In this document: in pieces, positions 26,196 to 34,371 of the stretch
How the letters are laid out: each line of letters opens with the position of its first letter
Position numbering within the stretch: the stretch's first letter is position 1
The notes under the pieces: generated by a model
What the model was told of the DNA's origin: nothing
Databases searched by the model: none
The model's input: the letters and a program-made list of their open reading frames with translations, nothing else
Translations under genes and position numbers: made by a program
DNA from: Hyphomonadaceae bacterium
Lineage (GTDB): Bacteria > Pseudomonadota > Alphaproteobacteria > Caulobacterales > Aquidulcibacteraceae
Assembly (NCBI GenBank): GCA_016791445.1
Contig: JAEUMP010000001.1
Coordinates: 62,001-126,000 of the forward strand
DNA: 64,000 nucleotides
Direction: 5' to 3'

Positions 26196-27488
26196 TCACG
26201 CCAACCGCCGCATCGTCCAGATCGGACTGAAGAGGGCGAGCGCTGTCGCCGCGCACGCCAGACCGATCGCGGGCACAAGCGCTGCGGCGGCGAGCCCGAA
26301 GTGATGCGCGGTCTGGCCGATCAGCCAGGAGCCGATCGGCGCGCCGCCCATGAAACCCATCGAATAGATCGCAAGCACGCGTCCCAGAAAGGCCGGGTCC
26401 GCGCGCGCCTGCGTGATCGTGCGGCTCGTCGACATCGTCACGCCCGCCCCCAGCCCCCAGACGATCACAAGCGTGGTGAACACCCACATCGGCTTTTCGA
26501 CGGCGAACGTCGCGAGGATGACCGCCGCGAGAATGTGCGAGATCAGCAGCGCCCGCCCGGGGAACTTGAACGGCGGCAACCGGCCGACGATCACCGCCGA
26601 CACGAAGGACGCGCCGAAGAAAGTCGCCAGCAGGCGGCCGAGTTCCTCCGCGCCGCCGGAATAGGTGTCGCGAACGATCAGCGGAAACAGCACCTGGAAC
26701 GAACCGATGATGAAGACGCCGATATAGCCCGCAGTCCAGAGCATCGGTCCCATGACCGGATCGCGGAAGGCGTAGTTGAGCCCGGCCCCGATGTCGCCGA
26801 AAGCGTCCTTGACATCGCGCGCCTCTGTGACGGGTTTTTCGCCGCGCAGGAAAAGCGCGATGCCGGCGGAAGCCATGACGGCGACAGCCTGCAGCACGAG
26901 GAACGGCGCCGGGTTGTGTTGCGCCATCGCGCCGGTGAGCAGGCCTGCGATCTGCGCGCCGAGTTGGACGGCCGTGGCGGTGGCCGCAGCGCGGGTTAGC
27001 GGAATGGCGTGGCCGCGCGCTGTCTCGCGCGTGACGACGCCGTTGAGGGCGGAATCCCGCACCGGCAGCATGAATGCCGCAAGTGATCCCATGAGCAGGG
27101 CATAGGCGATCGCGGCGGCGTAGCTCAGCGCGTGCGCCTGGGTCGCGATCGCCAGCGCCAGCGGCGGCGCGGCGAACGCCAGCTGCAGCACAAAGAGCGC
27201 GGGCCCCGCCCGTACCCGCTCCGCGAGGAGGCCGCCGAACAGCAGGAGCGCGAAGAACGGCGCCGACAGCGCCATCTGCGCCAGGCCAAGCCGATTGGCG
27301 TCCTCGTGTAGCACGAACGTCACCAGCGAGGGAAACACCACCGCCTGGAGGCCGAAAGCGAAGAAGTAGAGCCCGACGACGACATAGTACGCGAGGATCT
27401 CGCGGCCGGGCTTGAGGTCGGCATGCGGCGTCGCTTCCGGAGGCGACTCCTCGGGTCTTTCAGGCGCGGGGGCGGGAGCGGCGGTCAC
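26196..27488 (-). CDS. MFS transporter
   Basis: A 430-residue (or 449 with the upstream ATG at 27545) membrane protein with about 12 hydrophobic segments, of the MFS_3/enterobactin-exporter-like class (ILAYYVVVGLYFFAFGLQ at its start, GAEELGRLLATFFGASFVSAVIVG in the second half). Substrate unknown. Start is uncertain: GTG at 27488 has a TATAGC element about 7 bases ahead, as in leaderless transcripts, while ATG at 27545 has no visible ribosome binding site. The N-terminal stretch before the first helix is Pro/Glu-rich. Confidence 0.85.
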   Translation of the reverse strand: MTAAPAPAPERPEESPPEATPHADLKPGREILAYYVVVGLYFFAFGLQAVVFPSLVTFVLHEDANRLGLAQMALSAPFFALLLFGGLLAERVRAGPALFVLQLAFAAPPLALAIATQAHALSYAAAIAYALLMGSLAAFMLPVRDSALNGVVTRETARGHAIPLTRAAATATAVQLGAQIAGLLTGAMAQHNPAPFLVLQAVAVMASAGIALFLRGEKPVTEARDVKDAFGDIGAGLNYAFRDPVMGPMLWTAGYIGVFIIGSFQVLFPLIVRDTYSGGAEELGRLLATFFGASFVSAVIVGRLPPFKFPGRALLISHILAAVILATFAVEKPMWVFTTLVIVWGLGAGVTMSTSRTITQARADPAFLGRVLAIYSMGFMGGAPIGSWLIGQTAHHFGLAAAALVPAIGLACAATALALFSPIWTMRRLA

Positions 27489-27582
27489 GGCGCGAGCTAT
27501 ACCTGTCGCCGCCCGGCATGCGAAGGCGAAGCGCGGTCGCGTCATTGACCATCGGTTAACGGCCCGCCGCCAAGGTGCGCCC

Positions 27583-28800
27583 ATGGCGGATTCGCTCCCC
27601 CCGGCCGTCGACCTCGACGAGACGCTGAACCTGTCGTTCGAGCAGTCGCTCAAGTCGCGCGTGTTTCTCATCCAGCGGCTCAGCGACATCGTCTGCTGGC
27701 CCGCCACCCGTATTCCCGCGCACGAGCGCGAACTGGCCGCCGATGTGCTGGTCGGCCTCCTGCGCACGGCGAGCACGGAATTGCGCGCGCGGTGCGCCTC
27801 GCGCCTCGCGCTTTTGGCGGACGCTCCGAAAATGCTGTTGCGCTATCTCGCGCGCGACGAAATCAGCGTTGCGCGGGAACTGCTGGAAACCTCGCCGGCG
27901 CTCGATGATTCCGATCTTCTGGCGACCATCCGCGGCGGCGTGGCGGCGCACTGGCTCGCGATCGCAGCGCGGCGGTCGCTCGGGCCGCTCGTCTGCGAGG
28001 CGCTCGTCGGGACAGGCGATGTGGCGGTCATCCAGGCGGTGCTGCGCAATCAGGGCGCCAAGCTGAGTCATGGCGCGGTGGACTCCGCGGTTCTCCAGTC
28101 CCGCGATGCGCCCCAGATCGCGGGCCTTGTTGCGAAGCGCCTCGAAACCAGTCCCGCGCAAGCGCTCACCATGTTCTGGTGGGCCGATCACGAGACGCGC
28201 GTGAACATCATGCGCCGCTTCGCCGTCGATCGCGCGGTGCTGTGCGACGAACTCGCCGATCTCTTCCGCATGGCGGCCGTCGAGAAATGGGCCGATCCCG
28301 AAACGCGCAAGGCTATTGCGCTCCTGGAACGACGCCAGCGCAATCGCGCCGCCGCCGACCGCAGCCCGTTCGGGTCGCTCGAGAACGCCATCGCCGCGGG
28401 CGCTCAGGGCATCGATCGCCAACTCGTCGAAGAGATTTCTCACCTCTCCGGCATCCGTCCGCAAACGGGGCACAAGATATTCACCGATCGCGGCGGCGAA
28501 GGCATCGCCGTGCTGTGCAAGGCCACGGGTCTAAAGCGTGATTCGCTGCGCGCGTTGTGGAACGGCCTGCGGCGTCCGATGTCGGATGCCGATTCGCCCG
28601 CGAGCCCGTTCGGGCGAGTGATGTATGTCTATGACCTGCTCGCCACGGCCAAGGCGCAAACGGTATTGCGTTACTGGAACTGGTCGCTGACCAGCGGCGT
28701 CGTCGCGGGCGACCTCGACACTCTCGATCCCTCGGACCTTGAACTGGAGTTCATGCCGGCCCGCCGCAGCGCGGCGCTGGTGTTCGGTCGCCGCAACTGA
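27583..28800 (+). CDS. DUF2336 domain-containing protein
   Basis: A 405-residue, entirely soluble and helical protein. The first half has the repeated helical pattern of DUF2336 proteins (ADVLVGLLRTASTELRARCASRLALL), a family largely limited to alphaproteobacteria and of unknown function, structurally HEAT-repeat-like. The second half contains long helices (LEDAIAAG-like segment ENAIAAGAQGIDRQLVEE). The gene is divergent from the MFS gene, with the start ATG behind a GC-rich stretch and no strong ribosome binding site. No catalytic motif is visible, so a scaffold or binding role is likely. Confidence 0.85.
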   Translation: MADSLPPAVDLDETLNLSFEQSLKSRVFLIQRLSDIVCWPATRIPAHERELAADVLVGLLRTASTELRARCASRLALLADAPKMLLRYLARDEISVARELLETSPALDDSDLLATIRGGVAAHWLAIAARRSLGPLVCEALVGTGDVAVIQAVLRNQGAKLSHGAVDSAVLQSRDAPQIAGLVAKRLETSPAQALTMFWWADHETRVNIMRRFAVDRAVLCDELADLFRMAAVEKWADPETRKAIALLERRQRNRAAADRSPFGSLENAIAAGAQGIDRQLVEEISHLSGIRPQTGHKIFTDRGGEGIAVLCKATGLKRDSLRALWNGLRRPMSDADSPASPFGRVMYVYDLLATAKAQTVLRYWNWSLTSGVVAGDLDTLDPSDLELEFMPARRSAALVFGRRN

Positions 28801-28883
28801 CCCGCCGCACCCCCGACTCACGCTAGGCACGGCTTGTTGCCGGAAACTCCCGTCGGGAACTTGGCCATGGAAGCGGATCGGGC

Positions 28884-29354
28884 GTGAGCCTCATTGTCGG
28901 AATGTTCGCAATCTGGATCGCCGCCGCCGTTGCGGGCGGATGGCCCGCGCCCGTCACGCTCGGGACAGGCGCATTGGCGATCGCAGGTGGGGCGCTCGTC
29001 GCGTGGCGCATCGGCGCGTTCGACCGGGAGGGACTGCGCGGGTATGCGCGGGGCGCCACGACACTTGCGTATGCGCTGGCACGGTTTCCCGCTCATCTTG
29101 TGTCGGCGTTCACGGTGGTTTCGGGCGCGTTCGGCTTCCACAGCGCGCGCGCGGGCTATGTCCGCATGAAGCTCGAGCCTGGCGGCGAGGACGCGCTCGG
29201 CGACGTCGTCGGCGCAGTCAGCGCTGCCCCCGGCGCGCTCGTCGTCGACGCCGATGCGGGAAGCGTGCTGGTGCACGCCTTCGACGAAGCGACGGCGGAC
29301 GTGGTGGCGCTCAAGCTCGCGGAACGTCGCGCAGCCGGCGGGCGCGCGCCGTGA
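28884..29354 (+). CDS. mrpE: Na+/H+ antiporter subunit E (MnhE/MrpE)
   Basis: A 156-residue membrane protein with hydrophobic helices near the N-terminus and the typical E-subunit C-terminal half: ARFPAHLVSAFTVV then GYVRMKLEPG, VSAAPGALVVDADAGSVLVHAFD. GTG start at 28884. It opens a ten-gene operon in which every junction overlaps or abuts (GTGA/ATGA type). The E, F and G subunits come first, an order seen in Mrp operons with a split A subunit. Confidence 0.88.
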   Translation: MSLIVGMFAIWIAAAVAGGWPAPVTLGTGALAIAGGALVAWRIGAFDREGLRGYARGATTLAYALARFPAHLVSAFTVVSGAFGFHSARAGYVRMKLEPGGEDALGDVVGAVSAAPGALVVDADAGSVLVHAFDEATADVVALKLAERRAAGGRAP

Positions 29355-29635
29355 TCGCCGCTGTGATCATCGTCGTGTTGAGCGTGTCGGCCCTCGTCCT
29401 GTTGGTGCGTTTGGCGTTGGGACCGACCGCGTTCGACAGGTTGATCGCCGCACAGGGCCTTTTCATCTGCGCAGCGCTCTTCACGGCGCAGATTCATGCC
29501 ATCGACCCACGCTGGATCGATGCGGCGCTCGCCATCGTCCTTATCGGTGCGGCCTTGCTCGCGGCGGGATTGAAGGCGGTGCTTCGCCAGCGTTTCGGCG
29601 CGCCGCTCGGCGTCGCTGACGGCGATGCGCCATGA
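29351..29635 (+). CDS. mrpF: Monovalent cation/H+ antiporter subunit F
   Basis: A 94-residue protein with three hydrophobic helices, of the MrpF family (IIVVLSVSALVLLVRLALGPTAFDRLIAAQG; the ending of the GPT..DR motif is typical). GTG start overlaps the mrpE stop as GTGA. Small membrane subunit of the Mrp complex; in other bacteria needed for sodium/proton exchange and bile-salt export. Confidence 0.85.
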   Translation: MIAAVIIVVLSVSALVLLVRLALGPTAFDRLIAAQGLFICAALFTAQIHAIDPRWIDAALAIVLIGAALLAAGLKAVLRQRFGAPLGVADGDAP

Positions 29636-29946
29636 CGCCCGGAGATGATCTCATCCGGTTCGTGCTCGCGGCGGCGTTCGGCGGCGTCGGCGCGGTGCTT
29701 GTCGCGGGCGGCGCTTTGGGCGTGTTGAGGTTTGCGGACGTATTTACCCGCGCTCATGCCGTGCGGGCGCTTTCGCTCGGCGCGCCTTTTCTGCTCGCCG
29801 CGATCGCGATCGAGGCCTGGCGCGTCGACGTGTCGCTGCGTTTGGGCGTACTCGCCGCCGCCATCGCCGTTTCGGGGCCGACGATTGCGCACCTCATCGC
29901 ACACGCGGCGCACCGTCAGGGCGTGGAACCCGGAGTGCGCCGATGA
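29632..29946 (+). CDS. mrpG: Monovalent cation/H+ antiporter subunit G
   Basis: A 104-residue subunit with three hydrophobic helices. The segment GALGVLRFADVFTRAHAV is the MrpG signature (usually GxLRxPDxYxRxHAxxK, here with VFTRAHAVRA), and GPTIAHLIAHAAHR closes the protein as in the family. ATG start overlaps the mrpF stop by four bases. Confidence 0.87.
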   Translation: MTPGDDLIRFVLAAAFGGVGAVLVAGGALGVLRFADVFTRAHAVRALSLGAPFLLAAIAIEAWRVDVSLRLGVLAAAIAVSGPTIAHLIAHAAHRQGVEPGVRR

Positions 29947-30443
29947 CGGTCGCTGATTTCGCCGGTCTTGCCGCCGCGTGCATTGCGTGTGCGGGCGCCC
30001 TGGGCGTCGTGCTCGCGCGGCGACGGCTGACAATGGCGCTCGCCTTCGCGGTTGCGGCGATCTTCGCGGGTCTCGCTGTGATGGCGAGCGGGCTCTTCGA
30101 CGCCGGCGGCGCGCTCATCGCGGCGGGCCTGCTCGCGGCGCTCCTTGCGATTGCCGCCGGCGGCGCCATTGGCGAGATGCTGACGCTTGCGCTGCGTCCA
30201 GCGCCGCTGGCGCTCGCTGCGCTGGCGCTCTGTGCGGTGACACTTTTGCTCGCGTGGCCCAACGCGCCGACACCGCCGACGGCTGCGCCGCCGCGCGCGG
30301 ACGCAAGCGCGTTCGACGCGCCGCGCGCCGGTGATCTTCTGATCGCGCTTGCTGCGTTCGCCGCCGTCGGAGCAGGCGTTGTCGCCGTCGCGGGATTTGG
30401 CGCACGCGGCTTGTTCGGCCCTGACAGGGACAGCGCGCCATGA
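29943..30443 (+). CDS. Membrane protein, DUF4040/NuoJ-like subunit of Mrp complex
   Basis: A 166-residue, highly hydrophobic Ala/Gly-rich protein with five apparent helices. By place in the operon it occupies the position of the MrpA C-terminal (MbhD/DUF4040) module or of a NuoJ-like subunit; the visible sequence (LFDAGGALIAAGLLAALLAIAAGGAIGEM) is compatible with either but not diagnostic. It overlaps both neighbours by four bases. The assignment rests mainly on context. Confidence 0.6.
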   Translation: MTVADFAGLAAACIACAGALGVVLARRRLTMALAFAVAAIFAGLAVMASGLFDAGGALIAAGLLAALLAIAAGGAIGEMLTLALRPAPLALAALALCAVTLLLAWPNAPTPPTAAPPRADASAFDAPRAGDLLIALAAFAAVGAGVVAVAGFGARGLFGPDRDSAP

Positions 30444-30865
30444 GAACGGGACCGCAAGCTGTCGCGCGCGTGTTCGGCAAGCGCATCGCGCCACTCGTCG
30501 TCCTGCTGGCGGTGTTCGCGTTGCTCGGCGATCCGCGCGGCGGCGGCGTGCTGGCGGGGCTTATTCTCGCGGCGGCGGCGGCGTTCACCGCAACGATCGG
30601 CGGCATCGCGCTGGCGATGCAGGTGTTTGCGCCGGCGGTGCTGCGCAGCGCCTCGACTTGGGGCGTGGCGCTCGGTCTCGCTGCAGGTATGTTTGCGTCA
30701 TCGGGCGCGGCGTTCAACTTCATCATCGTCGAGATTGCGGGGCGCAGCATCTCCGTCGGCGGCGCGCTTCTGCACCTCGCGGCCTTCGTGACCGTTGCGT
30801 CCGTCGGCGCGCTCGTGTTCTTCGGCCTCGGCGCGCGCGAGCCGGCGGTGGATGACCCGCGATGA
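30440..30865 (+). CDS. mrpB: Mrp antiporter subunit B-like protein
   Basis: A 141-residue membrane protein resembling MnhB: hydrophobic helices, a SISVGGALLHLAAFVTVASVGALVFFGL segment in the place of the family's FDLGVYLVVVG motif. The canonical FDLG has become LHLA here. Overlaps the preceding and following genes by four bases. Family call is by shape and order. Confidence 0.7.
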   Translation: MRTGPQAVARVFGKRIAPLVVLLAVFALLGDPRGGGVLAGLILAAAAAFTATIGGIALAMQVFAPAVLRSASTWGVALGLAAGMFASSGAAFNFIIVEIAGRSISVGGALLHLAAFVTVASVGALVFFGLGAREPAVDDPR

Positions 30866-31203
30866 CGATCGAGCCTGCCGACTTCTGGGCGCGGGGATAT
30901 CTGCCCTTGCTCGCCATCGCGCTCATCATCGGCCTGGGCGCGGCGGCGGTGTCGCGCGATCTCGTGAAGCGGCTATTCGGTGCAGCTTTCGCCGCCATCG
31001 CCTCCATTGCGGCCTTCGCGGTCATGACACGCAGTGAAACGAGCCTCATCGGCGCCGCCACCGCAGCGTCCCTGTTGATGCTTGGCGCCATCGCACTTGG
31101 CCTCGCCCTACTGGCGCGCGTGAGCGAGACGTTCGGCGGCGTCGATGCGGGTGGACTGCGGCTTGCCGAGGACGCCGACGATCGCACGGAGCGGGACGGT
31201 TGA
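30862..31203 (+). CDS. mrpC: Mrp antiporter subunit C-like protein (NuoK-like)
   Basis: A 113-residue protein with three helices, in the place of MrpC/NuoK. It is shorter and more divergent than standard NuoK: the buried glutamates of NuoK are not obvious in the helices, where LLAIALIIGLGAAAVSRDLVKRLFG and LMLGAIALGLALLARV are seen. An acidic tail (AEDADDRTERDG) closes it. Overlaps the next gene through a TTGA junction. Confidence 0.65.
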   Translation: MTIEPADFWARGYLPLLAIALIIGLGAAAVSRDLVKRLFGAAFAAIASIAAFAVMTRSETSLIGAATAASLLMLGAIALGLALLARVSETFGGVDAGGLRLAEDADDRTERDG

Positions 31204-32669
31204 GCGCGGTCGATCTCCTGCTGCGCAATGCCGATGCGGTGCTGCTGTTTCTGCCGCTCGTCGCCGGCGTCCTTTTGACCGCAGCGCCGGCGGGACGCGC
31301 GACGAGCGCGCTTTCGGCGACCGTGGCGTGTTCCGCTGCGGTGCTCTCGCTGGTCGTGGTCGCACGCATGCTCGGGGGCGGCGCGCCGGAAGCAATGGAC
31401 GCGCTGGCTGCGGGCGCGCTCGCGGTCGCAGCCGTCGTTGCCGCCGGCGGCTTCCTCGCTGCGGTCGCGCTTGCACCGAAGGAGACACCGAAACGCACGC
31501 GCGCGATCGCACTGGGTCTCGGCCTCGTTGTGGCAGGCGCGTCGTTCGGCGCGATCATGGAGCGGGATCTGCTGCGGATCGTTCTGCTGCTGCAGACAGC
31601 GACATTGGCTGCTGCAGCGCTGACAGGGCTTTCCGTCGAAAAGGATCGACGCGCGGGTCTCGCGGCGTTCGGCGCGGTGATGGTGACGCTCGGCGCCGGC
31701 GCGCTGTCGCTCACCGGGGCAGCCATGCTCTTCGCTTCTAGCGGATCGCTCGACATCGCGGATGTCGCCACGCGGATACGGACGTCCGGCGCCGCCGGCG
31801 GCGCTTGGCTCGGCGCGGCTTTCCTGATTGCGGGGTTTGGCGTGTTTGCGGGGCTGGCGCCCGTGCACGGAAGCGCGGCGGCGGTGACGGCGCGCGTGTC
31901 ACACGCGGCGTCACCTCTGGTGGGCATCGTAGTGCGGCTTGCCGCCTTCATCGCGCTCACGCGCGTCTACGCGGCGACCCAGTCATTTCCTTCGGCGGAA
32001 CTCGCGCAGGCCTTCGCCTCCGGCGTCGCCGCGTTCGGTGCACTGAGCCTCGTGGTCGGTGGTCTGCAGGCCATAGCATCGTCAGACGCGCGCCGACTTG
32101 CGGCGCATGCGCTGACCGCACAGTTCGGGTGCGCGCTCGTGGGACTTGCGGCGGGCGGCGACGACGGCGTGATCGCGGCGCTCTTCGTGGCGGCGGCGGG
32201 CGCCTTGACTGCGTTGGCGCTTCTCGTCGGTGCGGCGGTGGCGCGCGTGGAGAGCGCATCGGCGCCGATGGCGACGCTGGATGGTCTGGGCCGCACGCAT
32301 CCCTTCGTCGCTGCGGCCGTGACCGTCGCGGCGCTCGGCATGACCGGTGCGCCGCTGACTGCGTCCTTCCTCGGAAAATGGTTGTCGATCGAAGCGGCGC
32401 TGTCGCGGGGCTGGTACTGGGCGGCGGCGGCGATCGTGGCGTCCGCGTTCGCGGCCGTCTTCGTGGCCGGGCAGATCATCGAACGACTCTATTTCCGAGA
32501 ACGCGCGGTGACGTTCGGCGTCGCGCCGCGCACCCCCTGGGCGCTCGCGCCGGCGCTGTCGCTCTCCGTGCTCGCGACCGTGGTTTTCGGCTGGAATGCG
32601 GCGGCGCCGCTCGAAGCGGCGCGCATGGCCGCGAGCGTGTTGGCGCCGACAGGGGCGGCCGCGCCATGA
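31200..32669 (+). CDS. Antiporter-like proton-translocating subunit (NuoN/MrpD family), divergent
   Basis: A 489-residue membrane protein of the NuoL/M/N and MrpA/D family, TTG start at 31200. Family landmarks are recognisable but altered: the TM5 glutamate position reads LLLQTATLAA (Gln for Glu), the TM7 lysine position in GFGVFAGLAPVHG has no lysine, and the TM8 lysine position reads VVRLAAFIALTR (Arg for Lys). If this by-eye alignment holds, the subunit is probably structural. Overlaps both neighbours. Confidence 0.8.
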   Translation: MSAVDLLLRNADAVLLFLPLVAGVLLTAAPAGRATSALSATVACSAAVLSLVVVARMLGGGAPEAMDALAAGALAVAAVVAAGGFLAAVALAPKETPKRTRAIALGLGLVVAGASFGAIMERDLLRIVLLLQTATLAAAALTGLSVEKDRRAGLAAFGAVMVTLGAGALSLTGAAMLFASSGSLDIADVATRIRTSGAAGGAWLGAAFLIAGFGVFAGLAPVHGSAAAVTARVSHAASPLVGIVVRLAAFIALTRVYAATQSFPSAELAQAFASGVAAFGALSLVVGGLQAIASSDARRLAAHALTAQFGCALVGLAAGGDDGVIAALFVAAAGALTALALLVGAAVARVESASAPMATLDGLGRTHPFVAAAVTVAALGMTGAPLTASFLGKWLSIEAALSRGWYWAAAAIVASAFAAVFVAGQIIERLYFRERAVTFGVAPRTPWALAPALSLSVLATVVFGWNAAAPLEAARMAASVLAPTGAAAP

Positions 32670-34150
32670 CTTTGCCTGTCCTTCTTGCGCTCGCGCTGGC
32701 GATACCGCTGGCGCATGCAGCGATCGTTTCGACTTTCAGCCGTCCGCCGGGCCTGCGGGATGTGATCCACATCGGCGCCTCGCTTGCGCTGGCGGTTGTC
32801 TGCGCCCTCATCTTCGGCGCTATTGCGCGCGGACAAAGTGGAACCTTCGTGCTCGCGCAACCCCTGCCGGGATTGCAGCTCGCGCTGTCGGCGGACCGTC
32901 TCGGCGCAGTGTTTGCGTTGCTTGCGTCAAGCCTCGGCGCGCTTTGTGCGATCTATACCGTTGGCTGGATGCGGCTGACGCGCGATGTGGCGCCCACGCG
33001 GTTCATGGCGTTCGCAGCGCTGGCGCTGGCGATGACGACGGGTGTCGCGCTGGCGGCGAACCTCTTCACCTTCTTCGTCTTCTACGAAGGCCTCGTCATC
33101 GCGACGTTTCCGCTGCTCGGCCACCGCAGCGACACGCAAAGCGGCCGGGCGGCTGGGTATTATCTCGTGCTGACGCTGGCATTGGCGATGGGCGCGCTTC
33201 TGCCGGCCATAGTCTGGACGAACGTCGTCGCCGATACCTTGTCCTTCTCCGACGGCGGCATCCTCGCCGGGCGCGTTGGGCCTACGGTGGCGAGTGTGCT
33301 GCTTGTCTTCTACGTGCTCGGCATCGGCATGGCGGCTCTCTTTCCCGCGCATCGCTGGATGACGGCGACGTCTCTCGCCAACGCCCCCGCCGGCGCGCTC
33401 GTGTTCGCGGTGACGGCTGCGAGTGTTGGCGGTTTCGGCGTGTTGCGTATCGCCGCGCACGTGTTTGGCGATGCGCTTGCGGAGGCGAGGATCGCGGTGC
33501 TCGGCGTGCTCGTGCTCGCCGCGGTCACGCTTGTGGGATCCTCCCTGGCGGCGTTCGTGCGCCGTGATCTCGGTGAACGGCTGGCCTATCTGTGCGTTGC
33601 GCAGCTTGCCGGAGTCACCGCAGGGGCGATGCTGGGTCCGGCGCAGGCGGACGGGCTTGCAGCTGGCTGGTTTGCGGCGGCAATCCAGCTCGTCGCCTAC
33701 AGCACCGCGACGGCGACCCTCTGCTTCGCCATCGGCGCCGTGGAAGCCGCAACCGGTCGCACGAAGATCGACGAGATAGACGGTCTCGGGCGTCGCATGC
33801 CGTGGATTTTTGCGGCGCTTACGCTTGGCGCATTGAGTTTTGCGGGTTCGCCGCCGCTGGCGGGCGCATGGCCCAAGCTCTGGCTGATGATCGCTGCAGC
33901 GGATCACGGTCACTTCTGGCTCGGCGGCGCGGTTGCGATCGGTTCGCTGACGGCGTTTGCGGTGTTCGCGGCGCCGATCGCGCGAGCGCTCTTCGCGACA
34001 GAGCCGAAGGAGCAGTTCGCGCCGCCTGACGGCGCACCGGTGCTCGTCATCCTGCCAACCGCGATAGCGGGGCTGTCGACGCTCCTGCTGCTGGTCTGGC
34101 TCAATCCGATCGTCGCCTTTCTCGGCGACCTCCGCGGAGTAGCGCCGTGA
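32666..34150 (+). CDS. Antiporter-like proton-translocating subunit (NuoM/MrpD family)
   Basis: A 494-residue membrane protein. The TM5 glutamate is retained (FFVFYEGLVIATFPLLG). The next landmarks are altered: the TM7 segment GIGMAALFPAHRWM has Met/Ala where a lysine is expected before the FPxH motif, and the TM8 segment AASVGGFGVLR lacks the lysine of the usual KxGxYGxLR. The ATG overlaps the upstream stop (ATGA). Longer in-frame extension to 31805 reads through the upstream gene in another frame and is a shadow. Confidence 0.85.
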   Translation: MTLPVLLALALAIPLAHAAIVSTFSRPPGLRDVIHIGASLALAVVCALIFGAIARGQSGTFVLAQPLPGLQLALSADRLGAVFALLASSLGALCAIYTVGWMRLTRDVAPTRFMAFAALALAMTTGVALAANLFTFFVFYEGLVIATFPLLGHRSDTQSGRAAGYYLVLTLALAMGALLPAIVWTNVVADTLSFSDGGILAGRVGPTVASVLLVFYVLGIGMAALFPAHRWMTATSLANAPAGALVFAVTAASVGGFGVLRIAAHVFGDALAEARIAVLGVLVLAAVTLVGSSLAAFVRRDLGERLAYLCVAQLAGVTAGAMLGPAQADGLAAGWFAAAIQLVAYSTATATLCFAIGAVEAATGRTKIDEIDGLGRRMPWIFAALTLGALSFAGSPPLAGAWPKLWLMIAAADHGHFWLGGAVAIGSLTAFAVFAAPIARALFATEPKEQFAPPDGAPVLVILPTAIAGLSTLLLLVWLNPIVAFLGDLRGVAP

Positions 34151-34371
34151 AGATCGTCCTGCCGAAAATTCCGTTCTGGGCCGTCGTCGTCGCCGCAGGC
34201 GTGATTGGCGCCGTGTCGATCGGCGTGGAGTTCGTGTGGCCGCGCTCCCGGTTGGGTCCGACGCTGGAGAGCGAGGCGGGGTTCTACGCCGCCGCCGGCT
34301 TCATCGCGGCGATCGCGGTGCTCTTGGGCGGGCGTCTCGTGCGCGTCCTGCGCCAGAAGGCGCCTGAGTGA
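34147..34371 (+). CDS. Small two-helix membrane protein within Mrp operon
   Basis: A 74-residue protein with two hydrophobic helices (FWAVVVAAGVIGAVSIGVEF and FYAAAGFIAAIAVLLGGRL) and a basic end. GTG start overlaps the upstream stop; the end overlaps the next gene. It is not one of the seven standard Mrp subunits. Its fixed place between two antiporter-like subunits suggests a complex component. Confidence 0.7.
   Translation: MKIVLPKIPFWAVVVAAGVIGAVSIGVEFVWPRSRLGPTLESEAGFYAAAGFIAAIAVLLGGRLVRVLRQKAPE

Noticed and set aside
31805-34150. 781-residue reading of the NuoM-like subunit starting at 31805
   Set aside because: Its first 287 residues are an Arg-rich out-of-frame reading of the upstream subunit. 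The real protein starts at 32666 with ATGA coupling.
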